Assembly (NCBI RefSeq): GCF_016786255.1 | Contig: NZ_JADMKT010000078.1 | Span: 303,829-367,828, forward strand | Length of the DNA stretch: 64,000 bases | Source: Robertkochia sediminum | GTDB lineage: Bacteria; Bacteroidota; Bacteroidia; Flavobacteriales; Flavobacteriaceae | Direction of reading: 5' to 3' | Shown here: piece by piece, positions 1 to 8,415 of the stretch | Position numbering within the stretch: the stretch's first letter is position 1 | Layout: each line of letters starts with the position of its first letter | The notes under the pieces: model-generated | Seen by the model: only the letters and a program-made list of their open reading frames with translations | Databases searched by the model: none | What the model was told of the DNA's origin: nothing | Program-made: the position numbers and the translations under genes

Positions 1-2
1 TA

Positions 3-218
3 TTACCGTATATGCATACCCTTGACATTCAAAAGGAGCAACAAAATAAACTTAGGTACTTCAAAGAGCCTCAACCGGCAAGAGAAGTGAGCATCATCTA
101 CCATAAAAGTGAATTAAAGATGCATATTACCGAAGCCTTAAAAGAAACGATCTCGGGAGTGGTTAGAGGCGCTATTGCCTTTCAAAATGTGAAGATCATT
201 AGTCCGTTAAGTAAATAA
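3..218 (+). CDS. LysR-family (OxyR-like) regulator, C-terminal fragment
   Basis: Only the last ~71 codons are in the window; the reading frame is open to the left edge, so the gene begins outside it and the methionine at 12 is internal. The tail (FKEPQPAREVSIIY, then a stretch ending VRGAIAFQNVKIISPL) resembles the C-terminus of the peroxide-sensing LysR activators annotated as OxyR in flavobacteria. The effector-binding domain and DNA-binding helix-turn-helix cannot be seen. If the assignment is right, the protein controls catalase and other peroxide-defence genes. It is followed directly by a strong terminator. The family is recognised from memory of related tails only, so the OxyR identity is moderately sure and any LysR regulator is the alternative. 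Confidence 0.65.
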   Translation, partial: LPYMHTLDIQKEQQNKLRYFKEPQPAREVSIIYHKSELKMHITEALKETISGVVRGAIAFQNVKIISPLSK

Positions 219-235
219 CAAGAACAAAACCCCAT

Positions 236-268
236 AAAAAAAGCCGCTTTGTTAAGCGGCTTTTTTTT
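236..268 (+). terminator. Intrinsic terminator after the OxyR-like gene
   Basis: A perfect 9-bp stem (AAGCCGCTT / AAGCGGCTT, arms 241-249 and 254-262) with a TGTT loop runs into a T tract; it is preceded by an A tract, so it can also act for the minus-strand gene that ends at 267. It sits 18 nt after the regulator's stop codon. Confidence 0.9.
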
Positions 269-473
269 ATTTGATACAAATTAAACAAGTTGAAAGTTCC
301 GGCTTCCCCTGAATGTATTGAACTAACCAGATCTTAAGTTCCTTTAGTTCGTGGGGTAACAGTCGATTAACAGCCTTTTCCAGCTCTTTTCGAAAGAGTT
401 GTACATCAAAACTTACCTTTTCAAGTACCGTTTTGGTGTACTCAAACATAGCTCTAGGCATATCTTGAAGCAT
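267..473 (-). CDS. Conserved small flavobacterial protein, function unknown
   Basis: A 68-residue protein starting MLQDMPRAMFEYTK, rich in Lys, Glu and Leu and predicted to be almost entirely helical and cytoplasmic, with no signal peptide or membrane segment. Proteins of the same length and with the same opening are, as far as I recall, widespread in Flavobacteriia and annotated as hypothetical, which is why I accept so short a gene. It converges with the OxyR-like gene and shares its bidirectional terminator. The ATG at 473 is the only reasonable start. I know of no assigned function; the single Cys pair near the C-terminus (CLIC) has no obvious meaning. Confidence 0.7.
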   Translation of the reverse strand: MLQDMPRAMFEYTKTVLEKVSFDVQLFRKELEKAVNRLLPHELKELKIWLVQYIQGKPELSTCLICIK

Positions 474-700
474 TTAGTTAGGTTAAAAAACAATAAATCA
501 TAAAATTTATCGGCCATGTAAAGTTAATAATAAATTCGACATATGAAATCATATTCTGAATTTTAATGATATCATTTTACGAATTTCATAATTTAAGTTC
601 AGTTTAGTGTTTATACAATAAAGAAAACGCATTTTGACCATTTTTTATTGTGTGTTTAATTTCTATATTGAACACAAATAACACTCTTTTCTACTCACTT

Positions 701-1981
701 ATGCGATATCTCCTGGTTTGTCTTGGGTTTCTGTCACTGTTTTCCTGTGGTTCGGCACCCCAAAGAAAGTTCAACAAAAACATAGGTAAGGTTCTGGATA
801 GCGCCGCCTGGCAAAATCAATTCACCGGGATCTTTATCTACGACCCGGAGCAAAAGGACACCCTGTACCGTCATCATTCAGACAAGTACTTCACACCGGC
901 CAGTAACACCAAAATATTTACGCTCTTTGTCGCCATGGAGCTCTTACCCGAACTATTGCCACAACTCCAATACCAGATCGATGCCGATACGATATACATC
1001 AAAGGAACAGGAGACCCCACCCTGCTTCACCCCTATTTTAAAGCGAACAAGAGCCTGGAACTTCTTCGTACTGCATCACAGGTGCGCTGGGTCTATGATC
1101 AACTGGACGCGCATGCCATGGGCCCCGGATGGTCATGGGGCGACTATGATGCGTACTACGCTCCGGAACGCAGCGAACTGCCGTTATACGGAAATGTGGT
1201 CATGGCCGCTACCCCTGCTGACAGCGCCCACTGGATATCTCCGGAAGGTTTTGAGCATCGATGGGAGCAGGAACCTCCAAAATTTTCAAGAGACCAGCAC
1301 ATTAATCACTTTTACCTCCATACCCGGGATCATACAGACACCCTGGAGATACCCTATATTACCGATACGACAGCCACCCGTATGCTTCTTGAAACCTACC
1401 TTGACAAAAAGGTCGACCTCGTTGAGGCGGCACCCGGCGAAACATGGGAAACCATCTATGGCATTCCAGCCGATAGCGTATACAAACGTATGATGAAGAA
1501 CAGCGACAACTTTCTTGCAGAACAACTCCTTATTCAGGCCTCAGGAATGATAAGCGACACCCTGGATCCCGAAAAAGCTATCGCCTTTATCCTTGAAGGA
1601 CCTTTGGCCCACCTCAAACAACAACCCAGGTGGGTAGACGGTTCCGGACTTTCAAGATATAATCTCTTTACCCCGGAGTCTATGGTGGCCACCCTTACGC
1701 AACTTTACGAATGCTACGGTACGGAGCGCTTATTCGCCTTTTTCCCGGAAGGCGGGGTATCGGGTACGCTCAAAAGGTATTTCCCTGATGCAGACAACAC
1801 CCCCTATGTTCACGCCAAGACCGGAACGCTGAGCAATAATTACAACCTTAGCGGCTACCTGGAAACCCGCTCCGGCAAACTACTCGTTTTTAGTTTTATG
1901 AACAACCACTACCGGGAATCAAGTACGGCCGTAAAACAAAGAATGGCCCCGATCCTGGAATGGATACGAGACCATTATTAA
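701..1981 (+). CDS. dacB: D-alanyl-D-alanine carboxypeptidase/endopeptidase, PBP4 type (peptidase S13)
   Basis: Low-molecular-mass class C penicillin-binding protein, which trims D-Ala from peptidoglycan stem peptides or cuts cross-links in the periplasm. All three active-site motifs are present: S68-N-T-K71 (nucleophile and general base), S268-D-N270 and K373-T-G. The frame is open from 650, but I start it at 701 because the protein then begins with a lipoprotein signal (MRYLLVCLGFLSLFSC, lipobox Cys at residue 16); the earlier ATG would bury this under 17 hydrophilic residues. With 426 residues it is near the usual length for the family, with the large insert between the first two motifs characteristic of PBP4. 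The lipobox predicts a membrane-anchored periplasmic protein. It stands alone, convergent with the AIM24 gene. Confidence 0.9.
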   Translation: MRYLLVCLGFLSLFSCGSAPQRKFNKNIGKVLDSAAWQNQFTGIFIYDPEQKDTLYRHHSDKYFTPASNTKIFTLFVAMELLPELLPQLQYQIDADTIYIKGTGDPTLLHPYFKANKSLELLRTASQVRWVYDQLDAHAMGPGWSWGDYDAYYAPERSELPLYGNVVMAATPADSAHWISPEGFEHRWEQEPPKFSRDQHINHFYLHTRDHTDTLEIPYITDTTATRMLLETYLDKKVDLVEAAPGETWETIYGIPADSVYKRMMKNSDNFLAEQLLIQASGMISDTLDPEKAIAFILEGPLAHLKQQPRWVDGSGLSRYNLFTPESMVATLTQLYECYGTERLFAFFPEGGVSGTLKRYFPDADNTPYVHAKTGTLSNNYNLSGYLETRSGKLLVFSFMNNHYRESSTAVKQRMAPILEWIRDHY

Positions 1982-2038
1982 AGTATAGCGTAATGGATAA
2001 AAGGCGTGTTTATCTTTACAAAGATCTTTAACTGGTGA

Positions 2039-2839
2039 TCAGAAACGATTATCACCGTCCATCAGATCACCGAGTCCGCCAAGTACAGAGCCTTCACCTC
2101 TGCTTCTGCCTCCCTTGCGAGGTATCGAAGAGAGCACCCGCTCTGCCAGGCGACTAAACGGAAGCGACTGGATGTACACAGTGCCGGGACCTCGAAGAGT
2201 GGCATAGAAAAGTCCTTCCCCTCCGAAAACCGTATTCTTTATTCCTCCAACAAACTCAATATCGTAATCTACGTCTTTGGTGAAGCCCACGATACATCCC
2301 GTATCTACCTTAAGCACCTCCCCGGCCTGAAGTTCTTTACGGGCCAGGGTACCTCCGGCGTGAACAAAGGCCATACCGTCACCTTCAAGCTTTTGCATGA
2401 TAAATCCTTCCCCACCGAACAGGCCACGCCCCAAACGCTTCGAGAATTCGATCCCCACAGAAACGCCTTTGGCGGCACAAAGAAAGGCGTCCTTTTGACA
2501 GATAAACTTTCCCTGGTACCCTGTAAGGTCAATAGGAACGATCTTTCCGGGGTAAGGCGATGCAAAACTTACTTTTCGCTTCACCGAAGCATTGTTGAGA
2601 TAGGCCGTCATAAAGAGACTCTCTCCCGTAAGCAGTCGTTTCCCGGCAGAAAAGATCTTGCCAAGAACACTATTGTCCTGATTGGAGCCATCGCCAAAGA
2701 TGGTGTCCATTTTTAATCCGTCCTCCATCATCATAAAACTCCCCGCCTCAGAGATCACAGCCTCCTGCGGATCGAGTTCTATTTCTACATATTGCATTTC
2801 TTCGCCATATATATGGTAATCTATTTCATGTGCGTTCAT
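2039..2839 (-). CDS. AIM24 / TIGR00266 family protein
   Basis: A 266-residue beta-rich protein of the AIM24 (TIGR00266) family. The Gly-rich central strands ([25 protein letters not shown], then [15 protein letters not shown]) match the repeated double-psi-like barrel of that family. No signal peptide or transmembrane segment is present, so it is cytosolic. The C-terminal tail is Gly/Arg rich ([10 protein letters not shown]) and likely disordered. In yeast AIM24 is a mitochondrial inner-membrane-organisation factor; the bacterial role is unknown, and I do not assign one. It lies 60 nt downstream of the DUF4442 gene on the same strand and may share its transcript. Confidence 0.85.
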   Translation of the reverse strand: MNAHEIDYHIYGEEMQYVEIELDPQEAVISEAGSFMMMEDGLKMDTIFGDGSNQDNSVLGKIFSAGKRLLTGESLFMTAYLNNASVKRKVSFASPYPGKIVPIDLTGYQGKFICQKDAFLCAAKGVSVGIEFSKRLGRGLFGGEGFIMQKLEGDGMAFVHAGGTLARKELQAGEVLKVDTGCIVGFTKDVDYDIEFVGGIKNTVFGGEGLFYATLRGPGTVYIQSLPFSRLAERVLSSIPRKGGRSRGEGSVLGGLGDLMDGDNRF

Positions 2840-2899
2840 AGGTGCTGGTTTAAATTCAATATATAAGTACTCCCACGACCATAAATGTTACAGAGTCGC

Positions 2900-3352
2900 T
2901 TACTTTTTACGTAACGTCCATTCAAAATCGAACACAGAAACCACATCTCCCGATTCGTCCCTGCCTGTAGCGCGCATCCAACAGGTCTGCCCTTCCGAAG
3001 AACGCAAAACCTCCTCCATAACTCCTGCGAGCTTCTCACCATCTTCACAGGTAAATCGTATGGTACCCTTGGCCTTTTTGCTAAATGAGGCCTTATTATT
3101 AAGCACCAGCATGCTCACTGCTTTACCACTTGATTTTATATGCGACATGACCAAAACCCCGGTGGCCAATTCGGCTGCCATACCCTGTACGGCCCAAAAC
3201 ATCGAATTAAAAGGATTCTGATTTACCCAGCGATGTGTAACCCGGGTAATTGCCCTGTGATCTTCTAAAGCTTCTACCCTTACCCCGGTAAACCAGGCAG
3301 CCGGCAATTTAAAAAAGGTGAACGTATTGAGTTTGGAAGGCGTAAATGTCAT
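2900..3352 (-). CDS. DUF4442 hotdog-fold protein, putative thioesterase
   Basis: A 150-residue protein matching the DUF4442 branch of the hotdog superfamily, related to PaaI/YiiD-type acyl-CoA thioesterases. The segment RWVNQNPFNSMFWAVQGMAAE corresponds to the long central hotdog helix with the preceding N-x-F motif, where the thioesterase active site usually lies. It has no signal peptide. The length is typical. The start ATG at 3352 gives MTFTPSKLNTF, a normal N-terminus for the family. Hydrolysis of an acyl thioester is inferred from the fold only; no substrate is indicated. It is probably co-transcribed with the AIM24 gene downstream. Confidence 0.75.
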   Translation of the reverse strand: MTFTPSKLNTFTFFKLPAAWFTGVRVEALEDHRAITRVTHRWVNQNPFNSMFWAVQGMAAELATGVLVMSHIKSSGKAVSMLVLNNKASFSKKAKGTIRFTCEDGEKLAGVMEEVLRSSEGQTCWMRATGRDESGDVVSVFDFEWTLRKK

Positions 3353-3446
3353 GCTTCTTGTATTTAGCTGCTCTAAAATATTGATTATTACGAAGACTCT
3401 GTAAGGAGATAAATCTTAAATAAATGTTAAATTATAGTACTTTGTA

Positions 3447-3478
3447 TTGCATAATACCTTCTTTTGGATATATATTTG
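3447..3478 (+). promoter_or_regulatory. Putative Bacteroidota-type promoter for the DUF4870 gene
   Basis: TATATTTG at 3471-3478 fits the -7 consensus TAnnTTTG, with a TTG at 3447-3449, 21 nt upstream. Transcription would start near 3482, giving a leader of about 60 nt before the ATG at 3546. The spacing is at the long end of the usual range. Confidence 0.4.
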
Positions 3479-3545
3479 TATAAGAAATTACAAGGTAAAG
3501 GAAATTATCTTCTATAGCATCAATCAATTAATCATCAAAACAGTT

Positions 3546-4016
3546 ATGGACACCACCCTCACAAAACATCAAATGAACCTGGCTTCGATCATTCATATAT
3601 CGACCTTTTCGAAGTACTTTTTTCCTTTTGGGAATTTTATTCTACCCCTGATCCTTTGGATATCGAATAAGAGTCAATCTTCTTTTGTTGACATTAACGG
3701 AAGAAATGCTCTGAACTTCCAGATCAGTGTACTTTTATACAGTCTTATCCTGGGGATCGTATGCATACCGTTCCTATTCTTTACGGCATTCGATTTCTTT
3801 CAAATGGCGAATTTACTGGAGCACAACACGCACAGTATCGATCTGCCGGTAAGAAGTTTTTACGATCTAAGCCTGAGAATGATCCCTGTAGGTATTGCAG
3901 GCCTGTTGTTCTTTGCGCTATTAATTCTCGATGTGGCATGTAGTATCATCGCCGGGATCAGAGCATCGAAAGGCATACTGTACAATTATCCGCTAACCAT
4001 AAACTTTATAAAATAA
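3546..4016 (+). CDS. DUF4870 family membrane protein
   Basis: A 156-residue protein with three to four hydrophobic segments (roughly residues 18-40, 60-90 and 110-140) and the DUF4870 pattern: an N-terminal HxxxLASIIHIS helix, FPFGNFILPLILW, then the soluble motif VDINGRNALNFQISVLLY. DUF4870 proteins are small inner-membrane proteins of unknown function. The frame is open from 3447, but the ATG at 3546 (MDTTLTKHQMN) is preferred: the upstream extension is translated from the promoter and AT-rich leader. The leader contains the ATCAATCA-type sequence also seen before padR. In flavobacteria such genes often accompany padR/pspC loci, as here. Confidence 0.8.
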   Translation: MDTTLTKHQMNLASIIHISTFSKYFFPFGNFILPLILWISNKSQSSFVDINGRNALNFQISVLLYSLILGIVCIPFLFFTAFDFFQMANLLEHNTHSIDLPVRSFYDLSLRMIPVGIAGLLFFALLILDVACSIIAGIRASKGILYNYPLTINFIK

Positions 4017-4026
4017 ACACCAGAAC

Positions 4027-4073
4027 ATCAATCATTAATCAAAAATCATCATCATCAATCAATCATTAATCAA
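4027..4073 (+). repeat. 16-bp direct repeat in the padR leader
   Basis: The 16-mer ATCAATCATTAATCAA occurs at 4027-4042 and again at 4058-4073, separated by a further ATCATCATC run. The whole segment is G-free on the plus strand apart from its edges, so the mRNA leader would be unstructured. Confidence 0.6.
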
Positions 4074-4112
4074 TCAAAAAACGAACAGTTTAATTTAAAG
4101 CATTATGTAACC

Positions 4113-4457
4113 ATGAATATAGAGAACACAAAGGCACAGATGAGGAAAGGAGTTTTGGAGTACTGTATTCTTTCGATCCTTGAGAGCGAAGACAAGTATG
4201 CTTCTGAGATCCTTGACACGCTCAAAGATGCCAAAATGCTTGTCGTAGAGGGTACCATCTACCCCTTACTCACAAGGCTAAAGAACGCAGGTCTTCTCAC
4301 CTATCGCTGGGAAGAGTCAACCTCAGGACCACCTAGAAAATATTACGCATTAACCGAAGACGGCACGAATTTTCTCAAAGAGCTCGACACCACCTGGGAC
4401 GAGTTAAGAAACGCCGTTAACCTAGTAACCCGATCAAAAAGCACTAACAATGAATAA
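4113..4457 (+). CDS. PadR-family transcriptional regulator
   Basis: A 114-residue winged-helix repressor of the PadR family. The N-terminal core MRKGVLEYCILSILE, the recognition part EGTIYPLLTRLKNAGLL and the wing GPPRKYYALTEDG are the family's hallmarks; the short C-terminal helix is that of the small PadR-s2 class, which dimerises through it. The regulator overlaps the next gene by 8 nt, so translation of the two is coupled, and it heads a three-gene operon with the PspC-domain and head-GIN genes. It is likely to sense envelope state or a small ligand and to control its own operon, but no operator is obvious in the sequence. Confidence 0.93.
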   Translation: MNIENTKAQMRKGVLEYCILSILESEDKYASEILDTLKDAKMLVVEGTIYPLLTRLKNAGLLTYRWEESTSGPPRKYYALTEDGTNFLKELDTTWDELRNAVNLVTRSKSTNNE

Positions 4458-6126
4458 GACAGTCAATATAAACCTTGCGAACACCTTCTTTCATATCGAT
4501 GAAGACGCATACAGAAAGCTACAGGGCTATCTCGAGGCCATCAAGCGTTCGTTTTCCGGAACCCCCGGAGGCGACGAGATCATGGCCGACATTGAAGCGA
4601 GGATAGCCGAACTATTCACCGAACGTCAGCAATCAGACCGCCAGGTGATCACCACCCAGGAAGTCAATCAGGTCATTGAGATCATGGGACAGCCGGAAGA
4701 TTATATGGTAGATGAAGAGATCTTCGCCGACGAAGAGCCTTATAAAAAGGCAACAGGAGCTACCAAAGAGCCTAAGAAACTCTTCAGGGATATAGACAAC
4801 CAGTATGTTTCCGGGGTATCGGCAGGTTTGGCGCACTACCTGGGGATCGATGTACTTTGGATCCGCCTCTTATTTATTCTGACCACGGTATTTTCAGGAT
4901 TCGGAATCGTAGCCTATGTGCTTTTCTGGGTTCTTGTACCGGAAGCGAAGAGTACTGCCGAAAAACTCGCCATGACCGGGGAACCCATCAATATCACCAA
5001 TATCGAAAAAAAGATAAAGGAGGGAATTGATACGGTAACCGAAAAGGTAAAGAACGTAGACTACGAGCAGGTGGGAAAGTCGGTAAAGGATGGTTCCAGG
5101 GGTTTTTTCGGTACTCTGGGTAATATCGTAACCACCCTGTTCAGAGTGGTTGGTAAATTTATCGGAATCATCCTTATCCTCACTGCAGCCTCTACCCTCA
5201 TCGCCTTACTGGTAGGTCTGTTCACTGCGGGCTCCTTTAATATGTTTGGAGAGCAGCACTGGACCAACCTGGTGGCCATGAACGTAGATGCTCCCCTTTG
5301 GCTCATTAGTTTACTGGTATTCTTTGCTGTCGGGATCCCGTTCTTTTTCCTCTTTTATCTCGGACTAAAGATCGTGGTGAATAACCTGAACTCATTGGGA
5401 CGCGTAGCGCAATTCTCGCTACTGGCTCTTTGGATCCTGTCGCTGGCTGGTCTTATCTCCCTGGGAGTGCAGCAAACTTCACAACGTGCAGTTTCAGGCA
5501 AGACTACGAATACGGTAGCGTTGAACGTCATGCCGTCTGACACGCTTACGATCAAGGTAAACTCCAATACGAATTTTAACGGGAGGTTCCTTAACGACAA
5601 CGATTTTGACATTGTTGCTATAAACGGCGTAAAACATATTTATTCTGACGATGTTGAATTCTGGATCAGAAAATCGGCAGAGGCTAATGCCTATGTAGAG
5701 ATCCAACGCAGGTCTCGAGGTGCCTCCTACGACGATGCCTTTGAACGAGCAGAAAATGTACGATACAACCTGCAAGTGGAAAACAACACCGTAACAGCCG
5801 ATAATTACTGGCTGAGTGATGTTAACCAGAAGTTCAGGGATCAGGAAGTGGTAGCCACCTTCTACCTCCCCTCCGGTACCCGTATCAAATTCGATTCGCC
5901 TACCAATGAATATTTCAGAACTGTGGGTGCTCAGGGCTATACCGACTATAAGCGCGGACACAGCGAACACATCTATGAGATGTCTGAAGACGAAACCGTT
6001 AAATGCATCGACTGTGAAGAAACTCCAGCTGAAGAAGAGGAAACAACCACAGCGGCAGACACGGCTGATGTTCAGCCTGAAAACCCTGTAAACACAACCG
6101 AGACAGATACGCTTAACAACGAATAA
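4450..6126 (+). CDS. PspC-domain membrane protein
   Basis: A 558-residue inner-membrane protein. Residues 1-70 form a helical domain common to Bacteroidota PspC proteins (MNKTVNINLANTFFHIDEDA, then DIEARIAELF). The PspC domain follows at about 95-165 (LFRDIDNQYVSGVSAGLAHY, then WIRLLFILTT and a hydrophobic VLFWVLVPE). Further membrane segments lie near 222-260, 275-305 and 312-345. The C-terminal ~210 residues are a soluble beta-rich domain related to those of putative adhesins, ending in an acidic, Thr-rich tail. PspC domains belong to the phage-shock envelope-stress system of proteobacteria; PspA, PspB and PspF are absent here. The gene overlaps padR and is followed 51 nt later by the head-GIN lipoprotein. 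Confidence 0.9.
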   Translation: MNKTVNINLANTFFHIDEDAYRKLQGYLEAIKRSFSGTPGGDEIMADIEARIAELFTERQQSDRQVITTQEVNQVIEIMGQPEDYMVDEEIFADEEPYKKATGATKEPKKLFRDIDNQYVSGVSAGLAHYLGIDVLWIRLLFILTTVFSGFGIVAYVLFWVLVPEAKSTAEKLAMTGEPINITNIEKKIKEGIDTVTEKVKNVDYEQVGKSVKDGSRGFFGTLGNIVTTLFRVVGKFIGIILILTAASTLIALLVGLFTAGSFNMFGEQHWTNLVAMNVDAPLWLISLLVFFAVGIPFFFLFYLGLKIVVNNLNSLGRVAQFSLLALWILSLAGLISLGVQQTSQRAVSGKTTNTVALNVMPSDTLTIKVNSNTNFNGRFLNDNDFDIVAINGVKHIYSDDVEFWIRKSAEANAYVEIQRRSRGASYDDAFERAENVRYNLQVENNTVTADNYWLSDVNQKFRDQEVVATFYLPSGTRIKFDSPTNEYFRTVGAQGYTDYKRGHSEHIYEMSEDETVKCIDCEETPAEEEETTTAADTADVQPENPVNTTETDTLNNE

Positions 6127-6177
6127 CACAACAAACCATTCATCAATCAACCGGGCAACCGGATCAAATCAAAAATT

Positions 6178-6903
6178 ATGAGCACGCTAATCAAATTCAT
6201 CACCGCATTCATACTATCGTTAACCCTATGTTCCTGCCAGTTCGGATTTATAGGAACCGGAGAAAAAGGAAATGGAAACGTGGTTACCGAAGACAGAAAT
6301 ATTGAAGGATCATTTAACGCCATCGAAGCCTCAGAAGGCCTGGACGTAATCGTACACCAGGACAACGAACTCCGCGTAAGCGTGGAAGCCGATGAGAACC
6401 TCCAGGACCTTATCATTACCGAGATCAAGGGTAATACCCTGAAAGTACATTGCGAGAAAGCGATCGGATGGGCCTCGGCAAAAAAGGTCTTTGTAAGCAT
6501 GCCCGACGTTGCAAAACTGGAAAGTAACAGTGGCGCAGAGCTGTGGAGTACCGGGGTTATCAAAGCCAGCACCCTCCACCTAAGAACGTCGAGTGGCGCC
6601 GATATTCGCGTAGAAGTTGAAAGCGATGATATCGTACTGGAATCTTCAAGTGGTTCTGATCTCGATGTTCGCGGTATGACCACTAACCTGACGGCTCACG
6701 CCAGCAGCGGGAGCGATATCGATGCTTCGGGGCTTACAGCACTTAACGCCAAGGCCGAAGCCAGTAGTGGCGCCGACATCAAGGTAAACGCAACCGATAA
6801 GATCGATGTTCGCACGAATTCGGGTGGAGATGTACACTACATCGGCAACCCTGCGATCGTACAGAAAAAAGGCAGCACGCCTGAGAAGATCTTTAAAGAT
6901 TAA
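6178..6903 (+). CDS. Head GIN domain (DUF2807) lipoprotein
   Basis: A 241-residue protein with a lipoprotein signal (hydrophobic FITAFILSLTLCSC, lipid-attachment Cys at about residue 20) followed by the head-GIN/DUF2807 domain. That domain is a right-handed beta-helix; its rungs are visible as repeated SSGSD/SSGAD turns at about residues 140-210 (RTSSGADIRV, LESSSGSDLDV, HASSGSDIDA, EASSGADIKV) and NSGGDV. The opening GNGNVVTEDRNI motif is also typical. It probably sits on the outer or inner membrane facing the periplasm. It closes the padR-pspC operon and is followed by a strong terminator. Function is unknown; an adhesin-like or envelope-sensing role is often guessed for the family. Confidence 0.88.
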   Translation: MSTLIKFITAFILSLTLCSCQFGFIGTGEKGNGNVVTEDRNIEGSFNAIEASEGLDVIVHQDNELRVSVEADENLQDLIITEIKGNTLKVHCEKAIGWASAKKVFVSMPDVAKLESNSGAELWSTGVIKASTLHLRTSSGADIRVEVESDDIVLESSSGSDLDVRGMTTNLTAHASSGSDIDASGLTALNAKAEASSGADIKVNATDKIDVRTNSGGDVHYIGNPAIVQKKGSTPEKIFKD

Positions 6904-6933
6904 CCATCAACCCACAACCAACCAACCCATAAT

Positions 6934-6968
6934 AAAAGACCTCTTTCGATCGAAAGAGGTCTTTTTTT
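6934..6968 (+). terminator. Intrinsic terminator of the padR-pspC-headGIN operon
   Basis: A long perfect palindrome (AAGACCTCTTTCGATCGAAAGAGGTCTT, centred at 6949/6950) with A and T tracts on its two sides. It lies between convergent genes and can serve both the plus-strand operon and the minus-strand susD-like gene ending at 6998. Confidence 0.92.
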
Positions 6969-6997
6969 GTAATGGCTTTATCTGTAAACAGACCGGT

Positions 6998-8413
6998 TTA
7001 ATTCACATCCCAGAAGATCGGAGTGGTGAGATCTACAGTGGGTACATTATCGGGATTTCGAAGGTATTCGGTATCCGGATAATCAAAACGCAAAATAAAG
7101 TTAGTCCCCAATTCATTATTAGTAGGCACTGTAAAGTCCTGATAACCGTAATCAAAACGCCTTGCATCGACCCATGATTCGGGATGCAGGAACATAGCCA
7201 CATATTTTTCCTTAAAGATCAGGTCCAGTGTTAATCCGGATGCTCCTACTCCAACAGCAGGATCTGCAAGATAGCTGTCGCGATCGGCCACAGACACTCC
7301 CAACTTATCCATATGCGCAGCAATACCTTCGAGGTAAGCCGCATAGGCTGCATCGGAATTACCGGCCCTGAAAGCTGCTTCGGCCTCGATGAATTTCACC
7401 TCTGCATAGGTGACCATGAGTAAGGGAGAATCATCGGAAGAATAGAATCCGGTAGTGGTCAGGTAACACTCTTCCTGTACGGTCCCGTCACCTATACGTC
7501 CCTCTCCGTTAACCGTTCCGCGATAGGTTACCCCATCAGGAAGCGCATCAGTTATAAGAGGAAGTCTGGGATCAAATACTCCAAAGGTGGTACCGTTCAT
7601 AGCATCGATCACCTGCTCAGACAACCATCCTCCAAGGATAAGTCCTGCATTGTTCACCGCAACTTGCCCCCAGGGGTTCCTGTTCTGGAACTCACTGATC
7701 TGGGCATCGTCTTCATTAGAAGCATAAGCCGATGCTACGGCGTTAAGAACCGCATTAGGGTCATAGCTTCCGGTACCTGACAAATGATTCAGGTAACGAG
7801 CTTTTAGCGCATATGCCGTTCTGCTCCAGGCTTCGATATCTCCTGCGTGTATAAAATCACTGGACGCCGGAACGGTTTCGCCCAAATTCTCAGCGTTAAA
7901 ATCGGCAATAGCCTCATCAAGAAGATTCACGATCTCCTGGTAAAGCACCTGCTGATCGTCATATCCGGGAAAGAGCGACTGAAAATTAAGTGCTTCAGAA
8001 AATGGCATATCACCATAAACATCGATTCCCATACCGAGGTTCAAAGCCGTAAGGGTTTTGGCGATACCCGCATAATGAACAGACTCCCCTTCTTCTGCAA
8101 GGCTTTGCATATCAGAGAGGTCTGAGAGCATATTGTAAATACCTCCCCAGGTACCATCGGTATTGATTCGTTCATAGATATCTGTGGCACTGGCTTCGTT
8201 AGGCGAAGCGAGGTACTGTGTATAGAATGAGGTAGTACCTCCAAATCGGTATACGTTAATACCGGAATTATAGGTCGTATTGGCCAGCAAACCATCCAGG
8301 GGTGGCTGGGTGGCAGCATTCGGATTTTCATTGATATCCAAATAATTATCACAACCCGAAAGCACGAGTGCTGCTACAAAAATATAGATTGCTTTTTTCA
8401 TCATAGTTCTCAT
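6998..8413 (-). CDS. SusD/RagB-family nutrient-binding outer-membrane lipoprotein
   Basis: A 471-residue surface lipoprotein that forms the lid of a SusC-type transporter. The signal peptide carries a lipobox (VAALVLSGCDNYLDINENPN), and the DNYLDINENPN segment just after the lipid-bearing Cys is a signature of the SusD-like_2 group. TPR-like helices make up the body (ALKARYLNHLSG, VKFIEAEAAFRAG). The coding frame starts at 8413 (MRTMMKK); the third methionine at 8401 would give the more usual MKKAIYIF opening, so the exact start is open. It lies 2 nt after the SusC gene. No glycoside hydrolase, peptidase or regulator accompanies the pair, so the substrate cannot be named. Confidence 0.92.
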   Translation of the reverse strand: MRTMMKKAIYIFVAALVLSGCDNYLDINENPNAATQPPLDGLLANTTYNSGINVYRFGGTTSFYTQYLASPNEASATDIYERINTDGTWGGIYNMLSDLSDMQSLAEEGESVHYAGIAKTLTALNLGMGIDVYGDMPFSEALNFQSLFPGYDDQQVLYQEIVNLLDEAIADFNAENLGETVPASSDFIHAGDIEAWSRTAYALKARYLNHLSGTGSYDPNAVLNAVASAYASNEDDAQISEFQNRNPWGQVAVNNAGLILGGWLSEQVIDAMNGTTFGVFDPRLPLITDALPDGVTYRGTVNGEGRIGDGTVQEECYLTTTGFYSSDDSPLLMVTYAEVKFIEAEAAFRAGNSDAAYAAYLEGIAAHMDKLGVSVADRDSYLADPAVGVGASGLTLDLIFKEKYVAMFLHPESWVDARRFDYGYQDFTVPTNNELGTNFILRFDYPDTEYLRNPDNVPTVDLTTPIFWDVN

Positions 8414-8415
8414 GA

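Noticed and set aside
4021..4080. ATCAATCATTAATCAA repeats as a CRISPR array
   Set aside because: Only two short copies, no spacers of uniform length, no cas genes.
5494..6150. 218-codon frame antisense to the PspC-domain gene
   Set aside because: Shadow of the sense gene, with no recognisable domain or plausible start context.
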